Positions 43,309-51,032 of a stretch of DNA of 64,000 nt are shown piece after piece; the first letter of the stretch is position 1, and every line of letters begins with the position of its first letter. Origin of the DNA: Acidimicrobiales bacterium (GTDB lineage: Bacteria; Actinomycetota; Acidimicrobiia; Acidimicrobiales; SKKL01); NCBI GenBank assembly GCA_034521975.1, contig JAXHLR010000010.1, positions 62,001 to 126,000 on the forward strand, read 5' to 3'. The translations under genes and the position numbers were made by a program. The notes under the pieces were generated by a model. It did not search any database. It worked only from the letters and a program-made list of their open reading frames with translations, and had not been told where the DNA came from.

Positions 43309-44538
43309 TCAGGCCGGATCGAGGCGGAACACACCGCCAACAAGCGACATGACGTACAGCTCGGCGTCGGGTCCCTCGCCGAAGGACACCGGCTGTCCGC
43401 CGGGCACGGTGACGTCGTCGAGCGTCCTGGTCTCGACCGGTTCGCCGTCGCGTTGCAGCAGCAGCCGCAGGCGCGCATCGCAGAGATCGGTGTAGACGTA
43501 GACACCCATGAGATCGGGGAGCGCGTCGCCGCGCGAGACGTAGCCGCCGATGACCGAGCAACCCGGGTCGCGGGGGTAGGTCTCGATCGGAGGCACGTAG
43601 TTCTCGGGTTCGGGTCCGCCGTCGAAGGGCTCGTTGCCTTCGAAGATCGCCCATCCGAAGTTGGCGGCACGACCGGCGGGCGAGCCGTCGTCGGGGGCGG
43701 GCACGACGTTGACCTCCTCGATGCGGTCCTGGCCGACGTCGGCGATCCACAGATCGCCGGTGGCCCGATCCCACGAGTAGCGCCACGGGTTCCGCAGCCC
43801 CATCGCCCAGATCTCGGGAGCACCGCCACCGTCGGCGAACGGGTTGTCGTCGGGGATGGTGTAGGGCTCGTCTCCCGCCTCCGAGGGGTCGATCCGAAGC
43901 AACGAACCGAGCGGTGTGTCGGGGTTCTGGCTCGGGTCGTCGCCCCTGGCGCCGTCGCCGAGGCCCAGGTAGAGGAGGTCGTCGGGTCCGAACGACACCT
44001 GCCCGCCGTTGTGGAACTCGGTCGGTTGCTCGAGCGTGAAGATCGTGCGCCGCGTGGTCTCGTCGGGCTCGTCGCCGTCCATGGTCCACTCGTCGAGGCG
44101 GGTGTCGCCCGCGAGGTCGGTGTAGCTGAGGTAGAGCCGCTCGCCGGTGGGATCGAAGGTGAGGCCGAGCAGGCCTCGCTCGCCATCGATGGTGGTCTCG
44201 TCGCGGATGTCGATCAGCTCATCGCCGATGGTCCCGAGACCGCGCTCGGAGCGCTCGACCACCACCACCCGACCCGCCCGCTCCGCGACGTAGAGATGGT
44301 CTGAGCCGGCGCGGGTGGCGAGGGCGGTCGGCCAGTCGAGCTCGACGACGGGGGTGAGCGAGACGGCGGCGTCTGACAGGTCCGCCACCCCACCGCCCTC
44401 GTCATCGTCGGTGGGTCCGGTGGTCGTGGGGACGGCGTCGGACCCGGCGGGCTCGGTGGTGCTCTGGCCGTCGCCGTCGTCGCCGCACGCTCCGGCGAGC
44501 AGCGCGAGCGCGACGAGGCCGATCAGTACCTGCCGCAC
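43309..44538 (-). CDS. PQQ-dependent sugar dehydrogenase lipoprotein 1
   Basis: This 409-residue protein has a lipobox (ALALLAGACGDD, lipidated Cys) and the six-bladed propeller of soluble quinoprotein glucose/sorbosone dehydrogenases: LATRAGSDHLYVAERAGRV, GERGLLGLTFDPTGERLYL (as ERGLLGLTFDP), EFHNGGQVSFGPDDLLYLG, GLRNPWRYSWDRATGDLW and CSVIGGYVSRG. The HNGG and LRNPWR motifs match the PQQ/Ca site. It should oxidise a sugar outside the membrane and pass electrons on. The substrate is unknown. A close paralogue lies 1.3 kb upstream on the same strand; the start GTG is two bases after the upstream LLM gene's stop codon. Confidence 0.88.
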   Translation of the reverse strand: MRQVLIGLVALALLAGACGDDGDGQSTTEPAGSDAVPTTTGPTDDDEGGGVADLSDAAVSLTPVVELDWPTALATRAGSDHLYVAERAGRVVVVERSERGLGTIGDELIDIRDETTIDGERGLLGLTFDPTGERLYLSYTDLAGDTRLDEWTMDGDEPDETTRRTIFTLEQPTEFHNGGQVSFGPDDLLYLGLGDGARGDDPSQNPDTPLGSLLRIDPSEAGDEPYTIPDDNPFADGGGAPEIWAMGLRNPWRYSWDRATGDLWIADVGQDRIEEVNVVPAPDDGSPAGRAANFGWAIFEGNEPFDGGPEPENYVPPIETYPRDPGCSVIGGYVSRGDALPDLMGVYVYTDLCDARLRLLLQRDGEPVETRTLDDVTVPGGQPVSFGEGPDAELYVMSLVGGVFRLDPA

Positions 44539-44539
44539 C

Positions 44540-45454
44540 TCAGCCGGCTACGAGGGAGTCGAGCAGCGCCCGGGTGCGGGCACGTGAGCCGGACCGGTCC
44601 TCTCCCACCGGGAAGATCGCGGCCCAGAACTCGGTGGCGCCGGCATCGAACAGCGCCTGGATCTGGGTCGCCACTGCTTGCTCGTCGCCGACGATGGCGG
44701 CCTCGGCCGGGCCGTCGACGCCGCCGTGGGCGAGCAGCCGTTGGTAGTTGGGCAGCGCGCCGTAGTTGGCGAACATCTCCCCCGCGGCCTGGCGGGCCTC
44801 GTCGGCGTCGTCGTGGACGGCGACGGGCAGTCCGGCCACGATGCGCGGCTCGGACCGACCGGCCGCCTCGGCGGCGGACCGGATGCGGGGTGCCACGTGG
44901 GTCTCGATGGCCCGGGCGTTGCCCATCCACAGGATCGTCCCGTCGGCCTGTTCGCCCGCGACCCGCAGCAGGCGGGGCCCGAGCGCGGCGAGCAGCAGCG
45001 GAATCCGGTGGGGCGGCTCGCCCCGGGCGGGCACGTTCACCCGGTGCTCCTCGCCCGAGAACGACACCGCCTCGCCCCGCAACAGGGAAGCCAGCACCTG
45101 CAGGTACTCCTCGGTGTGGGTGCCGGGACGGTCATAGGACATCCCGAGCATCCCCTCGACCACCGGCTGGTGCGACGGACCGACGCCGAGGGTGAACCCG
45201 AACCGGTTCATGGCCAGGCTGGTCGCCAGGGCCCGTTGAGCCATGAGCGAGGGGTGGCACGGATAGGTCGGCAGGATCGAGGTGCCGAGCTCGATGGTCG
45301 AGGTGGCGGCACCGGCTATGGCCATGGCGGCCAGTGGATCGATGCCGATGGCGCTGGGATACCACATGGACGAGTATCCGGCCGCCTCTGCCCGTTTGGC
45401 CTGTTCGACCATGCGCTCCGCGCTGGCCGCTCCCCCGCTCAATCCGATCTTCAT
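44540..45454 (-). CDS. F420-dependent LLM-class oxidoreductase 2
   Basis: This 304-residue luciferase-like protein reads MKIGLSGGAASAERMVEQA, then AGYSSMWYPSAIGIDPLAA, LGTSILPTYPCHPSLMAQ, FGFTLGVGPSHQPVVEGMLG (as FTLGVGPSHQPVVEG), and IPLLLAALGPRLL. These resemble the F420-dependent TIM-barrel enzymes of actinobacteria. Substrate unknown. TAGGGT lies six bases before the ATG. The sugar dehydrogenase gene follows almost immediately, so both are on one transcript. Confidence 0.87.
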   Translation of the reverse strand: MKIGLSGGAASAERMVEQAKRAEAAGYSSMWYPSAIGIDPLAAMAIAGAATSTIELGTSILPTYPCHPSLMAQRALATSLAMNRFGFTLGVGPSHQPVVEGMLGMSYDRPGTHTEEYLQVLASLLRGEAVSFSGEEHRVNVPARGEPPHRIPLLLAALGPRLLRVAGEQADGTILWMGNARAIETHVAPRIRSAAEAAGRSEPRIVAGLPVAVHDDADEARQAAGEMFANYGALPNYQRLLAHGGVDGPAEAAIVGDEQAVATQIQALFDAGATEFWAAIFPVGEDRSGSRARTRALLDSLVAG

Positions 45455-45460
45455 GCCCGA

Positions 45461-45466
45461 ACCCTA
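45461..45466 (-). promoter_or_regulatory. Leaderless-type -10 box for LLM oxidoreductase 2
   Basis: TAGGGT on the minus strand ends six bases before the ATG at 45454. Confidence 0.55.
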
Positions 45467-45493
45467 TCGACGGTGGCGTCGGCGTGAGCGACC

Positions 45494-45832
45494 ATGCCGG
45501 ACATGATCTTTCACATCGCGCTGCACGACGACTGGCACGCGGCGCAGCAAACCGGGGAGTACACCACCTCCACGCTGGGCCGGACCCTCGACGAGGAGGG
45601 GTTCATCCACGCCAGCCACCGCCACCAGGTGACCGAGGTGATCAGGCGCCACTACCGGGGTCTGCGCTCGCCGCTGTACCTGCTGGTGATCGACCCCGAC
45701 CGGGTGGAGGCCGAGATCCGCGAGGAGCCGGTCCCGGGCACCGATGAGACCTACCCCCACATCTACGGCCCGCTCAACGTCGATGCCGTGACCGAGGCGA
45801 TCGACCTCAGCGCCGGTCAGGCCCCCACCTGA
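45494..45832 (+). CDS. DUF952 family protein
   Basis: This 112-residue protein matches DUF952: MIFHIALHDDWHAAQQTGEY near the start, then LDEEGFIHASHRHQV, RSPLYLLVIDPDRVEAEIR and TYPHIYGPLNVDAV. The FIHAS and PHIYGPL motifs define the family, which is compact and of unknown function, possibly an enzyme with glutathione-transferase-linked homologues in other bacteria. It sits between two minus-strand units and converges on the second sugar dehydrogenase. Confidence 0.87.
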   Translation: MPDMIFHIALHDDWHAAQQTGEYTTSTLGRTLDEEGFIHASHRHQVTEVIRRHYRGLRSPLYLLVIDPDRVEAEIREEPVPGTDETYPHIYGPLNVDAVTEAIDLSAGQAPT

Positions 45833-45844
45833 CCTCGACCGGAC

Positions 45845-47128
45845 TCACGCCGGGTCGATGCGGAACAGCCCGCCCGCCAGCGACATGACATAGAGCTCAC
45901 CGTCGGGGCCCTCGCCGAAGGAGAGCACCTGTGCGCCGGGCACCGACACGTCGAGCGAGCGGGTCTCGATGACCTCGCCATCGTCCTGGAGCACCAGGTG
46001 GATGCGGGGGTCGCAGAAGTCGGAGTAGAGGTAGACCCCGGTGAGGCCCGGCAGGGCCTCGCTGCGGGACACGTACCCACCGGTGATCGAGCACCCGGGA
46101 CCGTGGGAGTAGGTGTGCAGCGGCGGCACGTAGTTCTCGGGCTCGGGGCCGCCGTCGAAGGGTTGGCCACCCTCGAGGATCGCCCAACCGAAGTTCGCTC
46201 CCTGCCCAGGAGGTGACCCGTCGTCGGGGGCGGGCACGAAGTCGATCTCCTCGATCTCGTTCTGGCCGACGTCGGCGACCCACAGGTCGCCGGTCGCCCG
46301 GTCCCACGAGAACCGCCACGGGTTCCGCAAGCCGGTCGACCAGATCTCGGGTTCCCCACCGCCGTCGACGAAGGGGTTGTCGGGCGGGACGGTGTAGGGC
46401 TGATCGCCGTCGGGAGTCGGATCGATCCGGACCAGTGAGCCGAGCGGTGTGGTCGGATCCTGGCCCGCGTCGAGCGGATCGCCGGCGCCGCCACCGTCGC
46501 CCAGCCCCAGGTACAGGAACCCGTCGGGACCGAAGCCGATGTGTCCGCCGTTGTGGTTGGCGAAGGGCTGTTCGAGGGTGTAGACGGCGCGCCGGCTGCT
46601 CCCGTCGACCGCGTCGCCGTCCATGGTCCACTCGTCGACGCGGGTGTGGCCCGACAGGTCGGTGTAGCTCAGGTAGAGGCGCTGACCGTCGGGACCGAAG
46701 GCGAGCCCCAACAGACCACGCTCGCCGTCGGTGGTGGTGTCGTCGCTGATGTCGACCAGCGTGTCGGTGACGGTGCCCGGACCGTCGGGGGACCGCTCGA
46801 CCACCACCACCCGGCCGCCCCGTTCGCCGACGTAGAGGTCGGGTGACCCCGCTCGGGTGGCCAGCGCGGTGGGACGTTCGAGCTCGGCCACCGGTGTGAG
46901 GGCGACACCGGCATCGGAGAGGTCGGCCACCGACTCGACGGGCTCCTCGTCCGGCGGTGCTTCGGTGGTGGTCGGTCCCGAGTCGCCGTCGGTGGTGGTG
47001 GGGCCGGGATCGTCGGGGGTGCTGGTGGTCGTGGTGGTGGGCTCTGCCGCTTCCTCGTCGTCGCCGCAGGCGCCGGCGACCAGCGTCAGGGCCGCGAGAC
47101 TGATCAGCAGCGCACGCGTCGGGGTCAT
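45845..47128 (-). CDS. PQQ-dependent sugar dehydrogenase lipoprotein 2
   Basis: This 427-residue paralogue of the gene at 43309 has lipobox LTLVAGACGDDEE, a Thr/Asp/Pro-rich linker, and the same propeller motifs: RGLLGLAFGPDGQRLYL, ANHNGGHIGFGPDGFLYLG, GLRNPWRFSWDRATGDLW, NFGWAILEGGQPFDGG and CSITGGYVSRSEAL. Much of the propeller is identical residue for residue with paralogue 1; the linker and the loop after GDGG differ, where this copy has extra residues. The ATG overlaps the TesB stop (ATGA), so it is coupled to a thioesterase rather than to an LLM enzyme. Confidence 0.88.
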   Translation of the reverse strand: MTPTRALLISLAALTLVAGACGDDEEAAEPTTTTTSTPDDPGPTTTDGDSGPTTTEAPPDEEPVESVADLSDAGVALTPVAELERPTALATRAGSPDLYVGERGGRVVVVERSPDGPGTVTDTLVDISDDTTTDGERGLLGLAFGPDGQRLYLSYTDLSGHTRVDEWTMDGDAVDGSSRRAVYTLEQPFANHNGGHIGFGPDGFLYLGLGDGGGAGDPLDAGQDPTTPLGSLVRIDPTPDGDQPYTVPPDNPFVDGGGEPEIWSTGLRNPWRFSWDRATGDLWVADVGQNEIEEIDFVPAPDDGSPPGQGANFGWAILEGGQPFDGGPEPENYVPPLHTYSHGPGCSITGGYVSRSEALPGLTGVYLYSDFCDPRIHLVLQDDGEVIETRSLDVSVPGAQVLSFGEGPDGELYVMSLAGGLFRIDPA

Positions 47129-47985
47129 GTGTCGTCGACCAATCGGATGAGTCCCTCCTGCACCACCGAGACCGCCAGCCGTCCGTCGTGAGTGTAGATC
47201 GTGCCCCGGGCGAGGCCACGTGCGTTGGAGGTCGACGGCGTGTCCTGGCAGTAGAGCATCCATTCGTCGGCCCGGAACGGTCGGTGGAACCACATGGCGT
47301 GGTCGAGGCTGGCCATCATCAGCTGCTCGCCGCCCCAGCCGGCCAAGCCGTGGGGGAGCAGGGTCGTGTCCAGGAGGGTCATGTCGGACAGGTAGGTGAG
47401 CACGCAGGTGTGCAGGATCGGGTCGTCGGGGAGCACGCCGTCGGCCCGGACCCACACGTTGGCGAAGGGCGGCCGCGGGGTGCCCTGCTGGTGCGGTGAC
47501 TCCTCGACATAGCGGATGTCGACCGGTCGTGGCCGGTCGAGCCACGGCCCCATCTGCTCGGCGTAGGGGGCCATCCGGGTCTTGAAGTCGGGCAGGGTCT
47601 CGGGCTCGGGCACCTCGGGCATCTCGAAGGCGTGCTCGAGACCCTCCTCGTGGATGTGGAACGACGCCGCCAGGTTGAAGATCGCCCGGCCGTGCTGGAT
47701 GGCCACGACCCTGCGGGTGGTGAACGAGCGCCCGTCGCGGATGCGGTCGACCTCGTAGAGGATCGGGACCGTCGGATCGCCCGGGCGCAGGAAGTAGGCG
47801 TGCAGGGAGTGGACGGCGCCGGTGTCGACGGTGCGGGCCGCCGCCATCAGGGCCTGGGCGGCCACCTGACCACCGAACACCCGTTGGCGGTCCTCGTCGG
47901 GGCTGACCCCGCGGAAGATGTTGACCTCGACCGGTTCGAGGTCGAGCAGGGCGATGAGCTCGTCGAGGGTCGCTTGGGCTGGCAT
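47125..47985 (-). CDS. tesB: Acyl-CoA thioesterase II
   Basis: This 286-residue double-hotdog protein hydrolyses acyl-CoA. TesB landmarks: VNIFRGVSPDEDRQRVFGG, VHSLHAYFLRPGDPTVPI, DGRSFTTRRVVAIQHGR, IFNLAASFHIHEEGLEH and ASLDHAMWFHRPFRADEW, in which the Asp of LDHAMWFH and downstream Gln/Ser region of LARGTIYTHDGRLAVSVVQEG build the active site. Length matches. It may adjust CoA pools during fatty acid breakdown. Confidence 0.92.
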   Translation of the reverse strand: MPAQATLDELIALLDLEPVEVNIFRGVSPDEDRQRVFGGQVAAQALMAAARTVDTGAVHSLHAYFLRPGDPTVPILYEVDRIRDGRSFTTRRVVAIQHGRAIFNLAASFHIHEEGLEHAFEMPEVPEPETLPDFKTRMAPYAEQMGPWLDRPRPVDIRYVEESPHQQGTPRPPFANVWVRADGVLPDDPILHTCVLTYLSDMTLLDTTLLPHGLAGWGGEQLMMASLDHAMWFHRPFRADEWMLYCQDTPSTSNARGLARGTIYTHDGRLAVSVVQEGLIRLVDDT

Positions 47986-48047
47986 CGCCCCATCGTCGCA
48001 CGACCGACGGTGAGCAGGCGGGTTCGCGAGCCGCCGATGCCCGCCGA

Positions 48048-48053
48048 TACGAT
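48048..48053 (+). promoter_or_regulatory. Leaderless-type -10 box for GtrA-like gene
   Basis: TACGAT ends eight bases before the ATG at 48062. Confidence 0.5.
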
Positions 48054-48061
48054 GCGCGCCG

Positions 48062-48544
48062 ATGGGATCCTCAGCGTTCGCCCGGCTTCGGGACCTGCAG
48101 CGGGCACACGGTGCTCGGGCGTTGAAGTACGCGTCGGTGTCGGTGGTCGGCGTCGTGGTCACCCAGGTCCTGCTGGTGATCTGCTACCAGCTCATCGACA
48201 TGACCGCCGCCTGGTCGAACTTCGTGGCGGTCAGCGGTGCGTCCATCCCGGCCTACCTGCTCAATCGGCGGTGGGTGTGGCAGAAGAGCGGGCCCCACAG
48301 CGTGCACAAGGAGGTCCTGCCGTTCTGGGGGATCTCGTTGCTGGGCTTGGTGATCTCCACGGTGGCGGTCGGCTACGTGAGCCGGTACTGGGACACCCAG
48401 CTGGCGGTCAGCGGCACCAACATCGCCTCGTTCGGGGTGATCTGGATCGGCAAGTACGTGTTCCTCGACGCGGTGATGTTCCGCCCCAACGCAGGCACCG
48501 AGGCCGACGAGCAGGATGACGCCACGGCCCGCCGTGGGTCGTGA
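48062..48544 (+). CDS. GtrA-like membrane protein
   Basis: This 160-residue protein has four hydrophobic helices (about 22-44, VSVVGVVVTQVLLVICYQL; 50-66; 86-106, FWGISLLGLVISTVAVGYV; 118-136) and the GtrA-family motif SIPAYLLNRRWVWQKSG between helices 2 and 3. GtrA proteins help move lipid-linked sugars across the membrane or regulate such steps in cell-wall glycan synthesis. A methyltransferase gene follows within 30 bases and a GT4 glycosyltransferase lies nearby on the other strand. Confidence 0.85.
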   Translation: MGSSAFARLRDLQRAHGARALKYASVSVVGVVVTQVLLVICYQLIDMTAAWSNFVAVSGASIPAYLLNRRWVWQKSGPHSVHKEVLPFWGISLLGLVISTVAVGYVSRYWDTQLAVSGTNIASFGVIWIGKYVFLDAVMFRPNAGTEADEQDDATARRGS

Positions 48545-48569
48545 CCGCCGGGTGAGCGGGCAGGACCGC

Positions 48570-49187
48570 ATGGATCCGGATCTGGTGGCAGCCGCCGAAG
48601 CCGCCCGGGGCTTCATGCCCCCCGACGAGGGTCTGGCGCTGCACCGAGCGGGCCTGTCGGCCGGGAACGGTCCGCTGCTCGAGGTCGGCAGCTACTGCGG
48701 CAAGTCGGCGATCTATCTCGGCGCGGCCGCCAGCAGGCTCGACACGGTCCTCTTCGCCGTCGATCACCATCGGGGTTCGGAGGAGAACCAACCGGGGTGG
48801 GAGTGGCACGAGCCCGACCTCGTCGACCCCGACCTGGGAGTGATCGACACGCTGCCGGTGTTCCGCCGAACGATCCACGACGCCGGCCTGGAGGGCACCG
48901 TCGTCGCCGTCGTGGCCGACTCGCCGACGATGGGCCGGCACTGGACCACGCCGCTGGGGCTGCTGTTCATCGACGGCGGTCACGGGCGCGAACCCGCGCA
49001 CCGCGACTATGAGACCTGGGCACCCCATGTCGTCGCGGGCGGGGTCCTGGCCATCCACGACGTGTTCCCCGATCCTGCCGACGGCGGCCGTCCGCCCTAT
49101 GAGATCTATCTGAGAGCGGTCGAGTCGGGGGTCTTCACCGAGGAGAGCGCCACTGGTTCGCTGCGGGTGCTGCGCCGCACCGGCTGA
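48570..49187 (+). CDS. Class I SAM methyltransferase (macrocin-type-like)
   Basis: This 205-residue protein has a Rossmann SAM-binding start PLLEVGSYCGKSAIYLGAAA (about 35-54), an acidic VDHHRG strand end, LLFIDGGHGREPAHRDYETW and LAIHDVFPDP. The IDGGH motif is shared with macrocin/TylF-like and cephalosporin-hydroxylase-like methyltransferases. The ATG at 48570 is chosen because CAGGA lies four bases upstream; earlier in-frame starts at 48516 and 48552 are possible. Substrate unknown; the gene follows gtrA in a surface-glycan setting. Confidence 0.78.
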   Translation: MDPDLVAAAEAARGFMPPDEGLALHRAGLSAGNGPLLEVGSYCGKSAIYLGAAASRLDTVLFAVDHHRGSEENQPGWEWHEPDLVDPDLGVIDTLPVFRRTIHDAGLEGTVVAVVADSPTMGRHWTTPLGLLFIDGGHGREPAHRDYETWAPHVVAGGVLAIHDVFPDPADGGRPPYEIYLRAVESGVFTEESATGSLRVLRRTG

Positions 49188-49207
49188 CGCCGGCCGTGGA
49201 CCCCGGA

Positions 49208-50302
49208 TCAGACCTGGCGGTCGGTGACCTCGTCGACGGGGTCGTGGACCTCGTCGAGCTCGAGGAGTGGCGGCAACCGGTCGTGGTGGGTGAAGAGACC
49301 GGCGGTGGCCGAGGTGCCGTTCAGCGCGTCGGCGGCGAGGATGACCGCCGCGGCGGTGTAGGTGCTCTGCTCGTCGGCGGGGAAGTGGATCTCGTCGGGG
49401 TACACCATGCCGGTCCAGTACCGGCCGTGCTCGTCGCGCTGGGACTGGATCCAGGTGAACAGCTCGACGGCGCGATCCCGTTCGCCGGCAGCGAGGTGGG
49501 CGAGCGTGCACTCGCAGGTCTCGGCGACGGTGACCCACGGGCGATCCGACACGCACCGGACCCCCCGCCCATCCATGACGAAGGTGTCGTAGCGCTCGGC
49601 GAGGTGGGACCGCGCCCGGTCGCCGACGAGGGCCCCGGCCAGGATCGGGTAGTACCAGTCCATCGCCCACCGGTGCTTGGGGGCGAAGGCATCGGGTTCG
49701 TGCTCGATGACGTGGGCGAGCTGGGCGACGCTGAGCTCCCAGTCGGGCCGGTCGTGGCCGAGCTCGATGGCGATGGCGATCGCACACCGAAGGCTGTGGC
49801 AGATGCTCGACGAGCCGGTGAGCAGCGCGAACGACCACGGCGTGCCGTCGGAGTGGCGGGCCCAGATGATCTCGCCCCGGGGTGTCTGCAGGTCGAGGAC
49901 GAACTCGATCGCCGATTCGACGACCGCCCACATCTCCTCGAGGAACCCGCGGTCGCCGGTGAGCAACCAGTGGTGGTACACGCCGGTGGCGATGTAGGCA
50001 ATGGTGTTGGCGTCGAGCTTGTCCTGCTCGATCTCGTCGTCCAGGTAGTACTGGTGCCAGGCACCGTCGTCGCGCTGGATGGACCGAAGCCAGTCGTAGC
50101 CGCGTTCGGCCTCGGTCACCAGACCCGCGGTGGCCATGGCCATGGCCGCCTCGACGTGGTTCCAGGGGTCGGCGTGGCCGCCAGGTACCCAGGGGATCAT
50201 CCCGTCGGGCAGCTGCCACTCGGCGATGGCCTCGGCGGTGGCGCGCATGGCGTCGGCCGAGACGATGCCCTCGACGGCGGGTGCCGTTGGTTCACGCGAC
50301 AT
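49208..50302 (-). CDS. Six-hairpin (alpha/alpha-barrel) glycosidase-like protein
   Basis: This 364-residue soluble protein is rich in helices with repeated W and Y motifs: GMIPWVPGGHADPWNHVEAAM, split here as MIPWVPGGHADPWNHVE, DGAWHQYYLDDE, TGVYHHWLLTGD, KHRWAMDWYYPILAG and GRYWTGMVYPDE. The repeating pairs of helices suggest an alpha/alpha-barrel like prenyltransferase/squalene cyclase or six-hairpin glycosidases. The ATG at 50302 overlaps the end of the methyltransferase gene. Together with the GT4 and methyltransferase it forms a three-gene operon; function is unassigned. Confidence 0.7.
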   Translation of the reverse strand: MSREPTAPAVEGIVSADAMRATAEAIAEWQLPDGMIPWVPGGHADPWNHVEAAMAMATAGLVTEAERGYDWLRSIQRDDGAWHQYYLDDEIEQDKLDANTIAYIATGVYHHWLLTGDRGFLEEMWAVVESAIEFVLDLQTPRGEIIWARHSDGTPWSFALLTGSSSICHSLRCAIAIAIELGHDRPDWELSVAQLAHVIEHEPDAFAPKHRWAMDWYYPILAGALVGDRARSHLAERYDTFVMDGRGVRCVSDRPWVTVAETCECTLAHLAAGERDRAVELFTWIQSQRDEHGRYWTGMVYPDEIHFPADEQSTYTAAAVILAADALNGTSATAGLFTHHDRLPPLLELDEVHDPVDEVTDRQV

Positions 50303-51032
50303 GGGACACCATCCCTGCAGGCTTCGTGGCGTAGATCGCGATGCTCTTGCCGACGATCGGACTGAGCGCCCGGTCGAGCATGCGGGTGACGGTGGGCTGA
50401 TCGGTGATGTCCCACACGAGGAGGCGATGGTAGGCGGCAACGAGCGGGTTGGTGTCGTTGGTGGGTCCGACCAGGCACTTGAGCCACCAGTACGGGGTGT
50501 GGAGGCCGTGGGCCAGATGCGACCCGCGAGGAGACAACCCGGCGGCGCGCATGAGGTCGCGCATGTGGGCTTCGGTGTAGACCCGCAGGTGTCCGCCTTC
50601 GGTGATGGGGGCGTGGTACTCCTCGGACAGCTTCCAGCACACCGTCTCGGAGAGCCACGCGGGGATGGTCACCGCGATGGTGCCTCCGGGGCGCAGGACC
50701 CGGGCCAGCTCGCGCACCGCGGCGGCGTCGTCGGGTAGGTGCTCGAGCACCTCGGAGGCGATGATCCGGTCGAAGGAGGCGTCAGCGAAGGGAAGGTGGT
50801 GGGCATCGCCGCGGACACCGCCGGCCGCGACGCCGACCGGTACCTCGCCGTTGTCGGACATGGCGCCGAAGGTGCCGTTGGTGTGGACCAGCTCGTCGAA
50901 GGAGTAGTCGAAGGCGACGACATCGGCGCCGCGGCGCAGGCCCTCGTAGGCGTGGCGACCGAACCCACATCCCAGGTCCAGCAGCCGCTCGCCCGGTCGC
51001 AGACCGAGCCGCTCGTAGTCGGCGGTCAACAT
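50292..51032 (-). CDS. Class I SAM methyltransferase
   Basis: This 246-residue enzyme shows SAM motif I RLLDLGCGFGRHAYEGLRRG (20 residues), motif II DVVAFDYSFDEL, and FDRIIASEVLEHLPDD with LARVLRPGGTIAVTIP. This is the pattern of Methyltransf_11-type enzymes. It abuts the GT4 gene (TAGATG) and overlaps the alpha/alpha-barrel gene. The acceptor is probably a glycan or a lipid-linked intermediate, judged only by neighbours. Confidence 0.88.
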   Translation of the reverse strand: MLTADYERLGLRPGERLLDLGCGFGRHAYEGLRRGADVVAFDYSFDELVHTNGTFGAMSDNGEVPVGVAAGGVRGDAHHLPFADASFDRIIASEVLEHLPDDAAAVRELARVLRPGGTIAVTIPAWLSETVCWKLSEEYHAPITEGGHLRVYTEAHMRDLMRAAGLSPRGSHLAHGLHTPYWWLKCLVGPTNDTNPLVAAYHRLLVWDITDQPTVTRMLDRALSPIVGKSIAIYATKPAGMVSHVA

